In this document: piece by piece, positions 24,884 to 33,263 of the stretch
Layout of the letters: every line of letters begins with the position of its first letter
How positions within the stretch are numbered: the stretch's first letter is position 1
Assembly (NCBI RefSeq): GCF_000293865.2
Contig: NZ_ALKN02000001.1
Coordinates: 465,382 to 529,381, forward strand
DNA from: Limnohabitans sp. Rim28
GTDB taxonomy: Bacteria > Pseudomonadota > Gammaproteobacteria > Burkholderiales > Burkholderiaceae_C
Length of the DNA: 64,000 bases
Direction of reading: 5' to 3'
Notes under the pieces: generated by a model
Seen by the model: the letters and a program-made list of their open reading frames with translations, nothing else
Told to the model about the DNA's origin: nothing
Database searches by the model: none
Position numbers and translations under genes: made by a program

Positions 24884-26089
24884 CACCGGACTTTGGTGCG
24901 CCGCAGGCGCTTGCGCACCTTGTTGAATTTCGGCGGCAGCCGCTTCTGCCACTCCGGTGCTCATGGCACCGTCATGCTGGGCTGCTTGTTCAAAGGCCGA
25001 GGCCTTTGGCAACATGGCTTGCAACACCGATTGCACATGGCGCAAACGCGGGTCGTCGTGTTGCGCATCGTCGGTGGTGTCGTTGATGCAAAAGAAATCC
25101 AAGGCACCAAATTCAGCCGCCAAGGCCTGCAACTGGGCTTCTTGGTCGGCATCGCCTGTGGACACATGGCCATGCCGGTAAGTGCGCAGCCGGGCCAAGC
25201 CATGGGCCAGCGCCCAGCGCAGCACAAAGTCCGAGACGATGGTGGGTTTGTCCCAACTGCGAAACACCGTGGAGCGCACACCCGCAAACAATTCAGGCGC
25301 AACGTCTTCCAGCTCACGCAAGATGGACCGGCGCATCGGCCTGGGCGAATGGGCAAAGGTGCGGAAGGTGCTTTGGTACAGCGGGTCTTGCGTGCGGTTG
25401 AGGGGATCGGCGACCTGTCCGGCCAAAGCCAACCGGGCCTGCGCCGTGAGCCATTCGATCGACAAACGGCAAGCGTTTTCAAGCGAGGTGGCGTCCGTGC
25501 GCATGGCCTCGTCCGTGACCTCGGGCTCGTCTGACCAGGTCACATAAAACCCATCGGCGGTGAACCAATCGTTGGGGTTCAGGGGCGCGCCCAAAAACAC
25601 ATCGTCATTGAAATAAAAGTAGCGCTCCGACAAACCCGGGATGTGGTGAATCCACGACTCGATGTGGCCCGAATCGAAGGTGGGCAGTGAGGCCTCGGGC
25701 ATCAGCTCACGGTGGTCCACCAGTGTCAAACGGTCCGAGGGGCGCAGCCAATCAGGCGCTTGGGCATCGGTGACGATGTAAACATGGCCGTGCTGGGGGA
25801 AAAACTTCTCCAGGGCGCGCAAGCTGTAGCGCAGCTCGTGGTTGTCACGATAACGCCCTTCCACGTTGCTGTAACGCGCCATGGCCGCACCCGTGTCTTG
25901 GGGCAATTGCGCCAAAGCCGCTTCGCGCTTGGCCCGCCAAATGGCGTCATTGCCATCCACCCACAGGTACACCACGTCGATGGGCGCATCAGCGCTGTGG
26001 GCTGGCGGATGTGCAGCGGTCTTGGGAGTCAGAGGCAAAACAAAGGAAGCAGAATTTTTTTGAGCCCTGAGTCTACCAGTGGGGTCCAT
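24860..26089 (-). CDS. Stealth-family polysaccharide phosphotransferase
   Basis: A 409-residue protein with Stealth conserved regions: CR1 DVVYLWVDGND (about residues 38-48), CR2 RDNHELRYSLRALEKFFP and HVYIVTDAQ with FNDDVFLG, and later regions containing SDFVLRW and FFCIND. Stealth enzymes transfer hexose-1-phosphate in capsule or exopolysaccharide synthesis. No other capsule gene is nearby, so its polymer is unknown. The C-terminal 40 residues are Ala/Gln-rich. The ATG at 26089 lies 8 bases from the umuC stop on the same strand. Confidence 0.84.
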   Translation of the reverse strand: MDPTGRLRAQKNSASFVLPLTPKTAAHPPAHSADAPIDVVYLWVDGNDAIWRAKREAALAQLPQDTGAAMARYSNVEGRYRDNHELRYSLRALEKFFPQHGHVYIVTDAQAPDWLRPSDRLTLVDHRELMPEASLPTFDSGHIESWIHHIPGLSERYFYFNDDVFLGAPLNPNDWFTADGFYVTWSDEPEVTDEAMRTDATSLENACRLSIEWLTAQARLALAGQVADPLNRTQDPLYQSTFRTFAHSPRPMRRSILRELEDVAPELFAGVRSTVFRSWDKPTIVSDFVLRWALAHGLARLRTYRHGHVSTGDADQEAQLQALAAEFGALDFFCINDTTDDAQHDDPRLRHVQSVLQAMLPKASAFEQAAQHDGAMSTGVAEAAAAEIQQGAQAPAAHQSPVSGARRRA

Positions 26090-26096
26090 CGGCTTT

Positions 26097-27470
26097 TCAA
26101 TACCCGCCGGGGGCTGAGGGCCACTGATCGACCGCTCGCACTGCGTCGTTTTGCACCGTCAACAAGCCCCGCCAGTCGGTCGTGTAGGCCGGGGTTTTGA
26201 AGTCTTGCTTCATGTGCCAAATTTGCGCCGCCTGCCCTGTGCCCGCGCTGCCCAGCTTCAGGCTGCCCCGGCCGTGGCGCTGGTTGATCAGGTCGATGGC
26301 CTGCATCAAGCGTGTGCGGTTGGCAGGCTGGGCATCACCTGCGTGGCGCGACAAATCGAGCGTCATCTGTTGGCGCGTGGCCGGTTGCAAACCCATCAGC
26401 ATCACGCCCGCCTTGGCATACAAAAACCCCGGCTGGTAAATGCTGCCCAGCAAAGCCACTGCCGCCTGCGTGATGTGCGCGCTGTCGCTGGTGGGCACGG
26501 GCAGCGGCAGGCAAGCGCTGCGGCTGTACTGCGCGTCTTGCTTTTTGAACGGGCTGGTGCGGATGTAGACCATCACCTGCGCCGCATGGCCCTTTTGCTT
26601 GCGCAGTTTTTCAGCAGCGCGGCAGGCGAATTCGGTCACGGCCTGCTGCAAATCGGCCAGCTCGGTCACCGAGCGGCCAAAGCTGCGGGTGCAGGCAATC
26701 TGTTGCTTGGCTGGGGGCTCGTCTTCAAATTCGATGCAAGGCGTGCCACCCAGTTCGCGCACGGTTTTTTCGAGCACGACCGACCAGCCGGCTTTGGCGG
26801 CGGCCGGGTCCATGCGTTGCAGGTCGAGCGCGGTGTGGATGCCTTGGGCGCGCAGTTGTGCGCCGATGCGGGGGCCCACGCCCCACACCTCGCCCACTTC
26901 GGTGGCTTGGAGCAGGGCTTGGAGTTCTTGCGCGTTGCACGCCCCCAGGTGGCAGATCTGCGCGTGGTGAGCCGGGTAGCTGCCGGGCTTGCGCTCGGCG
27001 CTTTTGGCGATGGCATTGGCCAGTTTTGCAAGCGTCTTGGTGGGGCCGATGCCGATGCAGGTCGGAATGCCGATCCATTGGTGAATGCGCCTGCGGATGG
27101 TGCGGGCGCGGCGCACCAAGTCGCCGGGGATGCCGCTCAGGTCCACAAAGCTTTCATCGATGGAATAGACCTCTTGCGTGTGGCCCAGGCCTGCGGCCAG
27201 GCTCATCATGCGGTCGCTCATGTCGCCGTACAGTGCAAAGTTGGCCGACAGGGCGATCAGTCCGGCGTCGCGCTCGAGCTCGCGCAGCTGAAAGTACGGC
27301 GCGCCCATCTTGATGCCCAGGGCTTTGGCTTCGTCACTGCGGGCGATGGCGCAGCCGTCGTTGTTGGACAGCACGACCACCGGCCGGCCTTGCAGCCAGG
27401 GCTGGAAGACGCGTTCGCAAGACACGTAAAAGTTGTTGCCGTCGATGAGGGCGAGCATGGGGAGGGGCAT
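26097..27470 (-). CDS. umuC: Error-prone DNA polymerase V subunit UmuC (Y-family)
   Basis: Translesion polymerase subunit of 457 residues. Catalytic acidic residues are visible at D10 ([17 protein letters not shown]) and D105-E106 ([12 protein letters not shown]). [13 protein letters not shown] and the helix-hairpin-helix WGVGPRIG follow, then the UmuC-specific C-terminal domain (about 350-430). MPLP at 27470 matches the start; a second ATG four codons in is possible. A LexA box lies only 9 bases upstream, so the message may be nearly leaderless. umuD is not next to it, unlike in classical umuDC operons. Confidence 0.95.
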   Translation of the reverse strand: MPLPMLALIDGNNFYVSCERVFQPWLQGRPVVVLSNNDGCAIARSDEAKALGIKMGAPYFQLRELERDAGLIALSANFALYGDMSDRMMSLAAGLGHTQEVYSIDESFVDLSGIPGDLVRRARTIRRRIHQWIGIPTCIGIGPTKTLAKLANAIAKSAERKPGSYPAHHAQICHLGACNAQELQALLQATEVGEVWGVGPRIGAQLRAQGIHTALDLQRMDPAAAKAGWSVVLEKTVRELGGTPCIEFEDEPPAKQQIACTRSFGRSVTELADLQQAVTEFACRAAEKLRKQKGHAAQVMVYIRTSPFKKQDAQYSRSACLPLPVPTSDSAHITQAAVALLGSIYQPGFLYAKAGVMLMGLQPATRQQMTLDLSRHAGDAQPANRTRLMQAIDLINQRHGRGSLKLGSAGTGQAAQIWHMKQDFKTPAYTTDWRGLLTVQNDAVRAVDQWPSAPGGY

Positions 27471-27479
27471 GGCCAAATA

Positions 27480-27495
27480 CTGTACAAATGCACAG
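27480..27495 (-). promoter_or_regulatory. LexA (SOS) box of umuC
   Basis: CTGTACAAATGCACAG is CTGT-N8-ACAG, the LexA consensus. On the minus strand a TTGACC at about 27510 could serve as -35, placing the box over the -10 region. It ends 9 bases before the umuC ATG. Confidence 0.88.
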
Positions 27496-27640
27496 TATAC
27501 GGAGGTCAAAGAAGCCAGGGGCCAAGGGGGTGGTGCTCGCGATGTGCCCCCCAGATCGCGCAAGCGTGCGCCAGCGGACCGCTGGCCTGCCACCCATTTG
27601 CTTTAATGTCTGACCAGACCCCTTTTGCAAGCGAGCTTTT

Positions 27641-28213
27641 ATGCCTTGGTTTTTTTCTGTTTTGTTTCTTTTTTGTGGAGCCGCCATGGCCGTTGAAGAA
27701 CCGCGTTACACCGTGCTGGTCTCTGAGCCCCCTTTTGAGGTGCGCCGCTACGCGGCCTTCACCGTGGCGCAAACCCAAATCAGTGGCGACTTTGACGCCG
27801 CAAGTCGCAACGGCTTTCGGCGCATTGCGTCTTATATTTTTGGTGACAACGTCCAGGCCGAGGTGGGCGCTCAGCGCAAGATCTCGATGACGGCGCCCGT
27901 CACCGTCGCCCCCGATTCCGAAGGCTGGCGGGTGCACTTTGTGATGCCGTCTGCCGAGAGCCTGCAGACCCTGCCCAAGCCCCTGAACCCCCAGGTTCAG
28001 CTGCGCACCGTGGTCGAGCATGAGGTGGCGTCGGTGCGTTTTAACGGTTTCACGACGCAGGCCAGCGTTGCAGAGCAAACCGAGCGGCTGAAGGCTTGGG
28101 CCAAAACCAAAAATCTCAAGCTCAACCCCACGGCCCAAGTGGCCCGCTACGACGATCCGTTCACCTTGCCGTGGAACCGGCGCAACGAAATCTTGATCGA
28201 TCTGCTGCCCTGA
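27641..28213 (+). CDS. SOUL-family haem-binding protein
   Basis: A 190-residue protein with a short N-terminal hydrophobic segment (signal peptide ending about AAMAVEE) and the SOUL/HBP fold: PPFEVRRYAAFTVAQT, KISMTAPVT, VRFNGFTTQ and the final LPWNRRNEILIDL. Homologues bind haem or tetrapyrroles. It is transcribed away from umuC and stands alone. The periplasmic location is inferred from the signal sequence. Confidence 0.86.
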   Translation: MPWFFSVLFLFCGAAMAVEEPRYTVLVSEPPFEVRRYAAFTVAQTQISGDFDAASRNGFRRIASYIFGDNVQAEVGAQRKISMTAPVTVAPDSEGWRVHFVMPSAESLQTLPKPLNPQVQLRTVVEHEVASVRFNGFTTQASVAEQTERLKAWAKTKNLKLNPTAQVARYDDPFTLPWNRRNEILIDLLP

Positions 28214-28308
28214 TGTCCTGAAAGGCGCTGGGCTCAATCGCCCGGTGCGGCCTGCGCCGAGGGTGGTCTGTTGTAGCCTTGGGCGATGGTCAACACAGTC
28301 TTGCAGCC

Positions 28309-28665
28309 GTGACAGGGCGCATCCGCAAAAAACTGATTCAAGCCCAGCTTGAAGCCCTGCCCGCACCGCGCGCTGACGACGTGCTGTGCCCACTGTGCAA
28401 CCGCGCCATTCCGCCCAGCCAACAAGATGCGCACCACCTGGTGCCCAAGTCGCACGGCGGTGCGCACACCGTGGTGCTGCACCGCATTTGCCACCGCCAG
28501 ATCCATGCGCTGTTCACCGAGACCGAATTGGCCCGCACCTACGCCACGGTCGAAGCCTTGAAGCAGCCCGAAGAGATGGCCCGCTTTATCCAGTGGGTGC
28601 AAACCAAACCGGACGCATTTTTTGAAAAAAGCCGCAAGAGTCAGCGGCTCAAAAGCAGGCGCTGA
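28309..28665 (+). CDS. HNH endonuclease-family protein
   Basis: A protein of about 118 residues with a CPLC motif, then DAHHLVPKSHGGAHT and LHRICHRQIHALFTETEL, which make up an HNH metal finger with paired histidines and one visible CxxC. Homologues end with the same KPDAFFEKSRKSQRL tail. No ATG fits; the start is GTG 28309 or possibly TTG 28279, and neither has a strong ribosome site. Role (repair, host nuclease or housekeeping) is unknown. It follows the SOUL gene on the same strand after about 95 bases. Confidence 0.72.
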   Translation: MTGRIRKKLIQAQLEALPAPRADDVLCPLCNRAIPPSQQDAHHLVPKSHGGAHTVVLHRICHRQIHALFTETELARTYATVEALKQPEEMARFIQWVQTKPDAFFEKSRKSQRLKSRR

Positions 28666-28671
28666 AAGCAT

Positions 28672-29247
28672 TCAGGGCGTGAGCCACTCCCAGGTGTTGG
28701 CACTCAGCTGCGCCCGGCGGTGCCCGGCGCGCGACAACTCCAACCAGTCCATCTGAAGCACTTGCGCACGCAGCAAGGCAAAACTGTGCGCGGGCCTAGG
28801 GGCATCGGTCGTTTCTGCGCTGGCGGTCGTACTGTCTTGCGCCAACACAGCACCCGGCGGCCGTGGCGACACATAATCACCCGCAGCCGCCGACTGCTTG
28901 ACCCCTTGCCAAAGCGCCTCGACCTCTGGGCCAGAGGTGATGGCCGTGCAGGCCACACGCACCCGCAATTGCCAACTCAAACGCGCACTCCAAAACACCA
29001 GCATCGCTGCACCTTGAGCCTGCAGCTGCGCCACTTTGGGGCTGCGGCTGTCGGTGTAAAAAGTCAGTTGCCCGGCCACTGCGTCCACCTGCCGCAGCAC
29101 CACGGTGCGGGCATCGGGCAAGCCGCCTGCGTCGGTAGAAGCCAGCACCGGCGTGCGCCATTCGTGGTGCCGATCCAGACTTGCCCGGCCCAGCTCCTTC
29201 CAGATTTGCGGGCGTATGTCCTCAGGCGTTTGCAGGTGGATTTTCAT
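28672..29247 (-). CDS. Pyridoxamine 5'-phosphate oxidase-like FMN-binding protein
   Basis: A 191-residue FMN split-barrel protein. RTVVLRQVD and FYTDSRSPKVAQL correspond to FMN-phosphate-binding parts, and WSARLSWQLRVR to the central barrel of the PNPOx-like (Alr4036-type) family. It lacks the full C-terminal PLP-site block of PdxH, so it is probably not the biosynthetic oxidase. ATG at 29247 begins MKIHLQTPED. It lies downstream of cho on the same strand with 32 bases between them. Confidence 0.75.
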   Translation of the reverse strand: MKIHLQTPEDIRPQIWKELGRASLDRHHEWRTPVLASTDAGGLPDARTVVLRQVDAVAGQLTFYTDSRSPKVAQLQAQGAAMLVFWSARLSWQLRVRVACTAITSGPEVEALWQGVKQSAAAGDYVSPRPPGAVLAQDSTTASAETTDAPRPAHSFALLRAQVLQMDWLELSRAGHRRAQLSANTWEWLTP

Positions 29248-29279
29248 GATGATGGGCTTGGGGTGCGTTGGGTGAGGGC

Positions 29280-30155
29280 TCACAACAACACAATGTCCAC
29301 ACTTTGCGTGAGCACCGGGCGGCACAAAATTTTGTAGCCGTCGGCGTCAAAGTGGGCAGCCACTTGGCTGGCCGACTGGCTCAGTTGGCGGGCGGCCTCG
29401 GGGGTGGGGGCGCTGCCCAAATAGCACCAGTGCTTCACGACGTGGATTTGCGTGAGTTCGGCATCGCGCTCGACCAATCCCACCGCGCCCGGGTAAGGCC
29501 AGCATTCCACGCGCAGCGCCAGCAGGCTGCTGAACAAGCGCTCGCGGTGCACCTCAGGCGTTTCGTCACCCCGGCACACACCCGCGCACTGGCGGATGGC
29601 AGCCCTGAAGCAGGCTTTGCCAGGGGGCCCTTTTTCCAGGCCCAGCGGCCCGTAGCAAAGTTTGTGTTGGTCGGCCACGGCCCGCAGCGCATTCAGCGCC
29701 GCATGGCGGCTGGCGTACAGGCCATACAGCTCGGGCTGGCTGGCAAAGTCGATGTCGCGGGCATACACGACTTGCGGCACTTCGCCCGTCAGTTGCAAGC
29801 TGCACAATTGTTGGTTGCGGCGCAGTTTTTGGTTGAACAAGGGGTGCTGCGCCTTGATCATTTGGGCTTCCAGCAGCAGCGCGCCAATCTCGCCCGCCGT
29901 GCGGATGTGGCTGATGCGTTGGGTTTGGCGCAGCATGCGGGCCTCGTCGGGCGTGCGCAGGTGCGACAACAATCGGGCACGGATGTTGATGCTTTTGCCG
30001 ATGTAAAGCGGCAAGTCACCTTCTTGGCCGTGGAAGATGTAAACACCCGCCCCGGTGGGCGCGTCTTCAATGGCTTCGCGCAGGTGCTGGGGGTATTCGT
30101 AGACGCGCTCGGCCTCAAAGTCGTCGCGGCGGTGGCGTGGGGAGATGGTGGCCAT
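29280..30155 (-). CDS. cho: Excinuclease Cho (UvrC N-terminal homologue, GIY-YIG)
   Basis: SOS-linked nucleotide-excision endonuclease of 291 residues that makes the 3' incision next to bulky lesions. The GIY-YIG domain is visible as GVYIF (37-41) and LYIGKSINIRARL (50-62), followed by the UvrC-like EIGALLLEAQMIKAQHPLFN segment. A cysteine-rich CFRAAIRQCAGVCRG stretch follows. The length equals E. coli Cho (about 295), shorter than UvrC. It lies 21 bases downstream of umuD and probably shares that gene's LexA-controlled promoter. Confidence 0.92.
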   Translation of the reverse strand: MATISPRHRRDDFEAERVYEYPQHLREAIEDAPTGAGVYIFHGQEGDLPLYIGKSINIRARLLSHLRTPDEARMLRQTQRISHIRTAGEIGALLLEAQMIKAQHPLFNQKLRRNQQLCSLQLTGEVPQVVYARDIDFASQPELYGLYASRHAALNALRAVADQHKLCYGPLGLEKGPPGKACFRAAIRQCAGVCRGDETPEVHRERLFSSLLALRVECWPYPGAVGLVERDAELTQIHVVKHWCYLGSAPTPEAARQLSQSASQVAAHFDADGYKILCRPVLTQSVDIVLL

Positions 30156-30176
30156 GTCAAAGGTGTTGGAGGCGAG

Positions 30177-30608
30177 TCAGGTTTGGTGCTGGTGAATGGT
30201 CGCGACCACCACGCCCCAGACGTCCACGCTTTGGCCGTCTTTGGGCACGATATCCGGGTAATCGGGGTGGGCCGCTTGCAATCGGATGCCCTCCCCTTGC
30301 AAACGCAGGATTTTGCAGGTGAAGTCGCCGTCGATCACCGCCAACACAATTTGCCCATCGGCCGGGGTGATGGCGCGGTCCACCAACACCACCGAACCGT
30401 CCAGGATGCCCGCGTCGCGCATGCTTTCCCCGCGCACGCGGATGTAAAACGTGGCCTGCGGGTGCTTGACCAGCTGCTGCATCAGGTCGATGCGCTCGAC
30501 CTGGTGGTCTTCGGCGGGCGAGGGAAAGCCTGCCGCAATGCTGGCGGGCAAGGCCTGCAGCCACCAGTTTCCGGGGGGCAGGGCTTGGGGGGTGTCAGGG
30601 GCGTGCAT
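30177..30608 (-). CDS. umuD: DNA polymerase V subunit UmuD
   Basis: Self-cleaving SOS mutagenesis protein of 143 residues. It has the FPSPAEDH sequence after the presumptive cleavage bond A26-G27 (E. coli has Cys-Gly), catalytic Ser62 (RGESM) and Lys99 (DFTCKIL), and the S24/LexA-like core. RecA* cleavage to UmuD' activates polymerase V together with UmuC, which is encoded 2.7 kb away. The ATG at 30608 lies 43 bases from a LexA box. It heads a umuD-cho transcription unit. Confidence 0.94.
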   Translation of the reverse strand: MHAPDTPQALPPGNWWLQALPASIAAGFPSPAEDHQVERIDLMQQLVKHPQATFYIRVRGESMRDAGILDGSVVLVDRAITPADGQIVLAVIDGDFTCKILRLQGEGIRLQAAHPDYPDIVPKDGQSVDVWGVVVATIHQHQT

Positions 30609-30651
30609 GGCCAGGGTGGGTCTGTGGTTTCGGCATTTTCAACTCAAAATA

Positions 30652-30667
30652 CTGTTTATATTTACAG
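30652..30667 (-). promoter_or_regulatory. LexA (SOS) box of umuD-cho
   Basis: CTGTTTATATTTACAG is a near-ideal CTGT-N8-ACAG LexA site. On the minus strand it overlaps a -10-like TATAAA with an ATGACA -35 about 18 bases upstream. The same site also overlaps a plus-strand TATACT (30668-30673), so divergent transcription is possible. Confidence 0.92.
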
Positions 30668-30718
30668 TATACTGAGCTTGTCATGCTTCCTGCAGTTGCC
30701 TGACAATTTTGTTGATTC

Positions 30719-30751
30719 AAGCCCCGGGTTTTGCAGCCCGGGGCTTTTTTT
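30719..30751 (+). terminator. Intrinsic terminator, plus-strand polarity
   Basis: Stem AAGCCCCGGG/CCCGGGGCTT with an 8-base loop, followed by seven Ts on the plus strand. No plus-strand gene lies upstream of it; the nearest genes on both sides are on the minus strand. It could end a short plus-strand transcript started at the umuD LexA region. It might also work weakly for the minus-strand hydratase gene that ends at 30773, but on that strand no T-run follows. Confidence 0.75.
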
Positions 30752-30772
30752 CGGCCTGCCATGTGCCCGAAA

Positions 30773-31588
30773 TCAGCACATGTGGGCGCTCAGACTGCCC
30801 AAGGGTGCAGAAAACTCGGCGCGCCAGCGCTCGCCCGCTTGCAGCGGCCAGGCGTCCGTCCAGGTGCCGGTGGTGATCACGTCGCCCGCTTGCAGATCGA
30901 CCGCGCCGGGGCATTGGCGCAGTTCTTTCAAAAAGTGGTGCAAGGCGTTGAGCGGGCTGTCGAGCACGTTGGTGCCGGCGCCCTGCTCCACCGCCTGGCC
31001 GTTTTTGAACAGCGTCACTTGGGCCTGTGCCAGCAGGGTGTGCAGGGCCTGCGCATCGGCCGCCAGTTGCTGGATGGGCAGGCGTTGGCCCACCAACAGG
31101 CGGGCGTGCAAGCCGCTGTCGGCCATGGTGTCGGTGGCGGTGAATTTCCAGTCCAGGCAGTGCGACTGCACGACTTCAAAACCCGGCGCGATCCAGTCGA
31201 TGGCTTCAAACAGCTGCTGCATGCTGGCGTTGGCTGGGGGTGTGGCCTTCATGCCGAAGACGATTTCGGGCTCCAGTCGGGGCTGGCAGGTCCGGGTCAA
31301 GTCGATGCGGCCTTCGGCAGCCTCCGATGCAGCGGGCTCGGCAAAGCTGAGGCCTGTGTTCCACACCGTGCCCCACATGGGGCCAAACACCTCATAGCGT
31401 TGCCACAGCGTGCGGTTGGTGAAGCCAATCTTGTAGCCCTTGGGCACTTCGCCGCGCTGCTGGCGCAACTGGCGCACGGCCAAGGCTTTTTGGTAGGCGG
31501 CGGCCGTGTCGGGGCCACCCACCACGCCAGGGGGCTGGCCCCACAAACGGGCTTGGTCGTGGTGCTGCAAGAGTTGTTCGGGGGTCAT
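30773..31588 (-). CDS. Hydratase/decarboxylase of the fumarylacetoacetase-like fold (2-oxopent-4-enoate hydratase-like)
   Basis: A 271-residue protein resembling 2-keto-4-pentenoate hydratases/4-oxalocrotonate decarboxylases of meta-cleavage pathways. Supporting motifs are KGYKIGFTN, LEPEIVFGMK (metal-binding E-x-E), APGFEVVQS and GDVITTGTW. The central region differs from typical MhpD/DmpE, so substrate specificity is open. AGGAG stands 9 bases before the ATG at 31588. The MBL-fold gene just upstream on the same strand (20 bases) is likely co-transcribed. Confidence 0.8.
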   Translation of the reverse strand: MTPEQLLQHHDQARLWGQPPGVVGGPDTAAAYQKALAVRQLRQQRGEVPKGYKIGFTNRTLWQRYEVFGPMWGTVWNTGLSFAEPAASEAAEGRIDLTRTCQPRLEPEIVFGMKATPPANASMQQLFEAIDWIAPGFEVVQSHCLDWKFTATDTMADSGLHARLLVGQRLPIQQLAADAQALHTLLAQAQVTLFKNGQAVEQGAGTNVLDSPLNALHHFLKELRQCPGAVDLQAGDVITTGTWTDAWPLQAGERWRAEFSAPLGSLSAHMC

Positions 31589-31608
31589 GTGCGGTCTCCT
31601 GTTAAAAA

Positions 31609-32502
31609 TCAAACCGCCCAAAAGCGGCCATCGTCCAGCGCCTGGATTTGCCCTTGTGACTGCAGCTCGGCCAGGTGCATGCCAATGGTGTAGCGCTCGG
31701 CGCAAGGCACAAAGGGCACGTCATAGCCTTGCGGGTACAGCAGGCGGCGGTCCACCAGCTCGTCCAGGCTGTGCGGGGTCTGCAAATAAGCCAGCAGTTG
31801 CGCGCTGCGCTCGTCGATCTTGCCGGCAAAGCGCGCCAAATCGGTCAAAAACTGCGCCCGATCGGTGATCACCGCTTTGTGGTGCGAGGTGGCCCAGATG
31901 CGGACGTCCAACTCGGCGACTTTTTTCAGGGTGCGCCGAAAGTCGCTCAGGTTGGAGGTGGCGTCGCCGTAGTACGGGCCAAAGCCGCTCAGGTCGATGT
32001 CGCCAATGAAGGCCAGCCCTTCGCTTTCAACCACCAGGGCGCAGTGCCCCGCCGTGTGGCCCGGCAAGTGGTGCGCCCGTACCCGCACGCCGCCGCCCAG
32101 GTCCCACAGCGCGCCATCGCTGTAGCCGGTGGCATCGGGCCGGGGCTGGTAATGGAAATCCTTTTGCACGATGGCGTGCATGGCCTCCAGCACGTCGGTG
32201 GGGTAACCGTAGTGCTGGCACAGGCCGTCCCACGATTGGGCGGCGGCCAAATCGGCCTCATGCACCTGCACAGGGGCGTGCGGCAGGCGGTGCAGCCCCG
32301 CCATGTGGTCTTCATGCACATGGCCCAGGATGACCAAGTCCACCGTGTCCAACTCGGGGCCGATGCGGTTGGCCACCTCGGGCGTGTCAAAGGCCACGCG
32401 CATGTCAGCCCCCTGCACGATCAACTGGTTCCCGTCGGGGTATTTGCCGGACTTCTCGCCCAGGTGCACCCGCACCGCACCGAAATTCAAAACCGAGGCC
32501 AT
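31609..32502 (-). CDS. Metallo-beta-lactamase-fold hydrolase
   Basis: A 297-residue MBL-superfamily hydrolase. The dinuclear metal motif HVHEDH is clear, followed by HHLPGHTAGHCAL and FIGDIDLSG and a later SHHKAV. A C-terminal domain of about 90 residues contains LLAYLQTPHSLDELV and may contact substrate or nucleic acid. AAGGAG lies 8 bases before the ATG at 32502. The substrate is unknown; pairing with the hydratase-like gene suggests small-molecule breakdown, perhaps of a lactone or thioester. Confidence 0.85.
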   Translation of the reverse strand: MASVLNFGAVRVHLGEKSGKYPDGNQLIVQGADMRVAFDTPEVANRIGPELDTVDLVILGHVHEDHMAGLHRLPHAPVQVHEADLAAAQSWDGLCQHYGYPTDVLEAMHAIVQKDFHYQPRPDATGYSDGALWDLGGGVRVRAHHLPGHTAGHCALVVESEGLAFIGDIDLSGFGPYYGDATSNLSDFRRTLKKVAELDVRIWATSHHKAVITDRAQFLTDLARFAGKIDERSAQLLAYLQTPHSLDELVDRRLLYPQGYDVPFVPCAERYTIGMHLAELQSQGQIQALDDGRFWAV

Positions 32503-32585
32503 GCCCGTGTCTCCTTGTGTTGCCCTGCAAGGCACTATAGCCAGCGTGACAGCCATGTGCTGCCGCGCGCGCTACAGTGAACAGC

Positions 32586-33263
32586 ATGCCCGACCTGCCC
32601 TCCCCTGCCACGCTGGCCGCCACGGCCTTGATCGACAGCGATCACCCCGACGTGATCGCCCTGGCGCGCCAGCACGCGCAAGGCGCCACCGACCGCGAAC
32701 GCGCTGTGTCGCTGTACCTGGCGGTGCGCGACCAATTCCGTTACGACCCCTACCGCATCGAGCTGTCCACCGAAGGCATGCGCGCCAGCTCGGTGATTGC
32801 GCAGGGCTCGGGCTGGTGCGTGCCCAAGGCGGCCTTGATGGCGGCGGCTTGCCGCGCCGCAGGTCTGCATGCCCGTCTGGGTTACGCCGATGTGCGCAAC
32901 CACCTGAGCACCGAGCGCTTGCGCCAGACCATGCAGACCGATGTGTTCATCTGGCACGGCTACGCCGACATCTGGCTCGACGGCCAATGGGTCAAGGCCA
33001 CGCCCGCCTTCAACATCGAACTGTGCGACAAATTCGGCCTGCTGCCGCTGGAATTTGATGGTCGAAACGATTCGATCTACCACCCGTTCGACAAATCGGG
33101 CAACCGTCATATGGAGTACGTGAACCAGCGCGGCACCTTCGACGACATGCCGCTGGCGCAAATCGTGGCCGACTTCCAAACCGTCTACAGCGGCTGGATG
33201 GCCGAAAAAGCCCCCTTGAAGGAAGCCAGCTTCGAGCAGGATGTGGCCAAGGAAACGCGGTGA
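32586..33263 (+). CDS. Transglutaminase-like cysteine-protease-fold protein
   Basis: A 225-residue protein with the transglutaminase-like pattern: GSGWCVPKAAL (nucleophile Cys), FIWHGYADIWLDGQW (catalytic His) and VKATPAFN at the third position, where an Asn appears in place of the usual Asp. It is cytoplasmic by sequence. ATG 32586 is preferred to a GTG three codons earlier. Its TGA overlaps the start of the following small gene, so the two are coupled. The family includes peptidases and amidases; the target is not known. Confidence 0.8.
   Translation: MPDLPSPATLAATALIDSDHPDVIALARQHAQGATDRERAVSLYLAVRDQFRYDPYRIELSTEGMRASSVIAQGSGWCVPKAALMAAACRAAGLHARLGYADVRNHLSTERLRQTMQTDVFIWHGYADIWLDGQWVKATPAFNIELCDKFGLLPLEFDGRNDSIYHPFDKSGNRHMEYVNQRGTFDDMPLAQIVADFQTVYSGWMAEKAPLKEASFEQDVAKETR

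Noticed and set aside
26151..27890. 579-residue plus-strand frame
   Set aside because: Antisense to umuC, which has D10, D105 and E106 and a LexA box.
29268..31397. 709-residue plus-strand frame
   Set aside because: It runs antisense through cho, umuD and the hydratase gene; those three have clear catalytic motifs on the minus strand.
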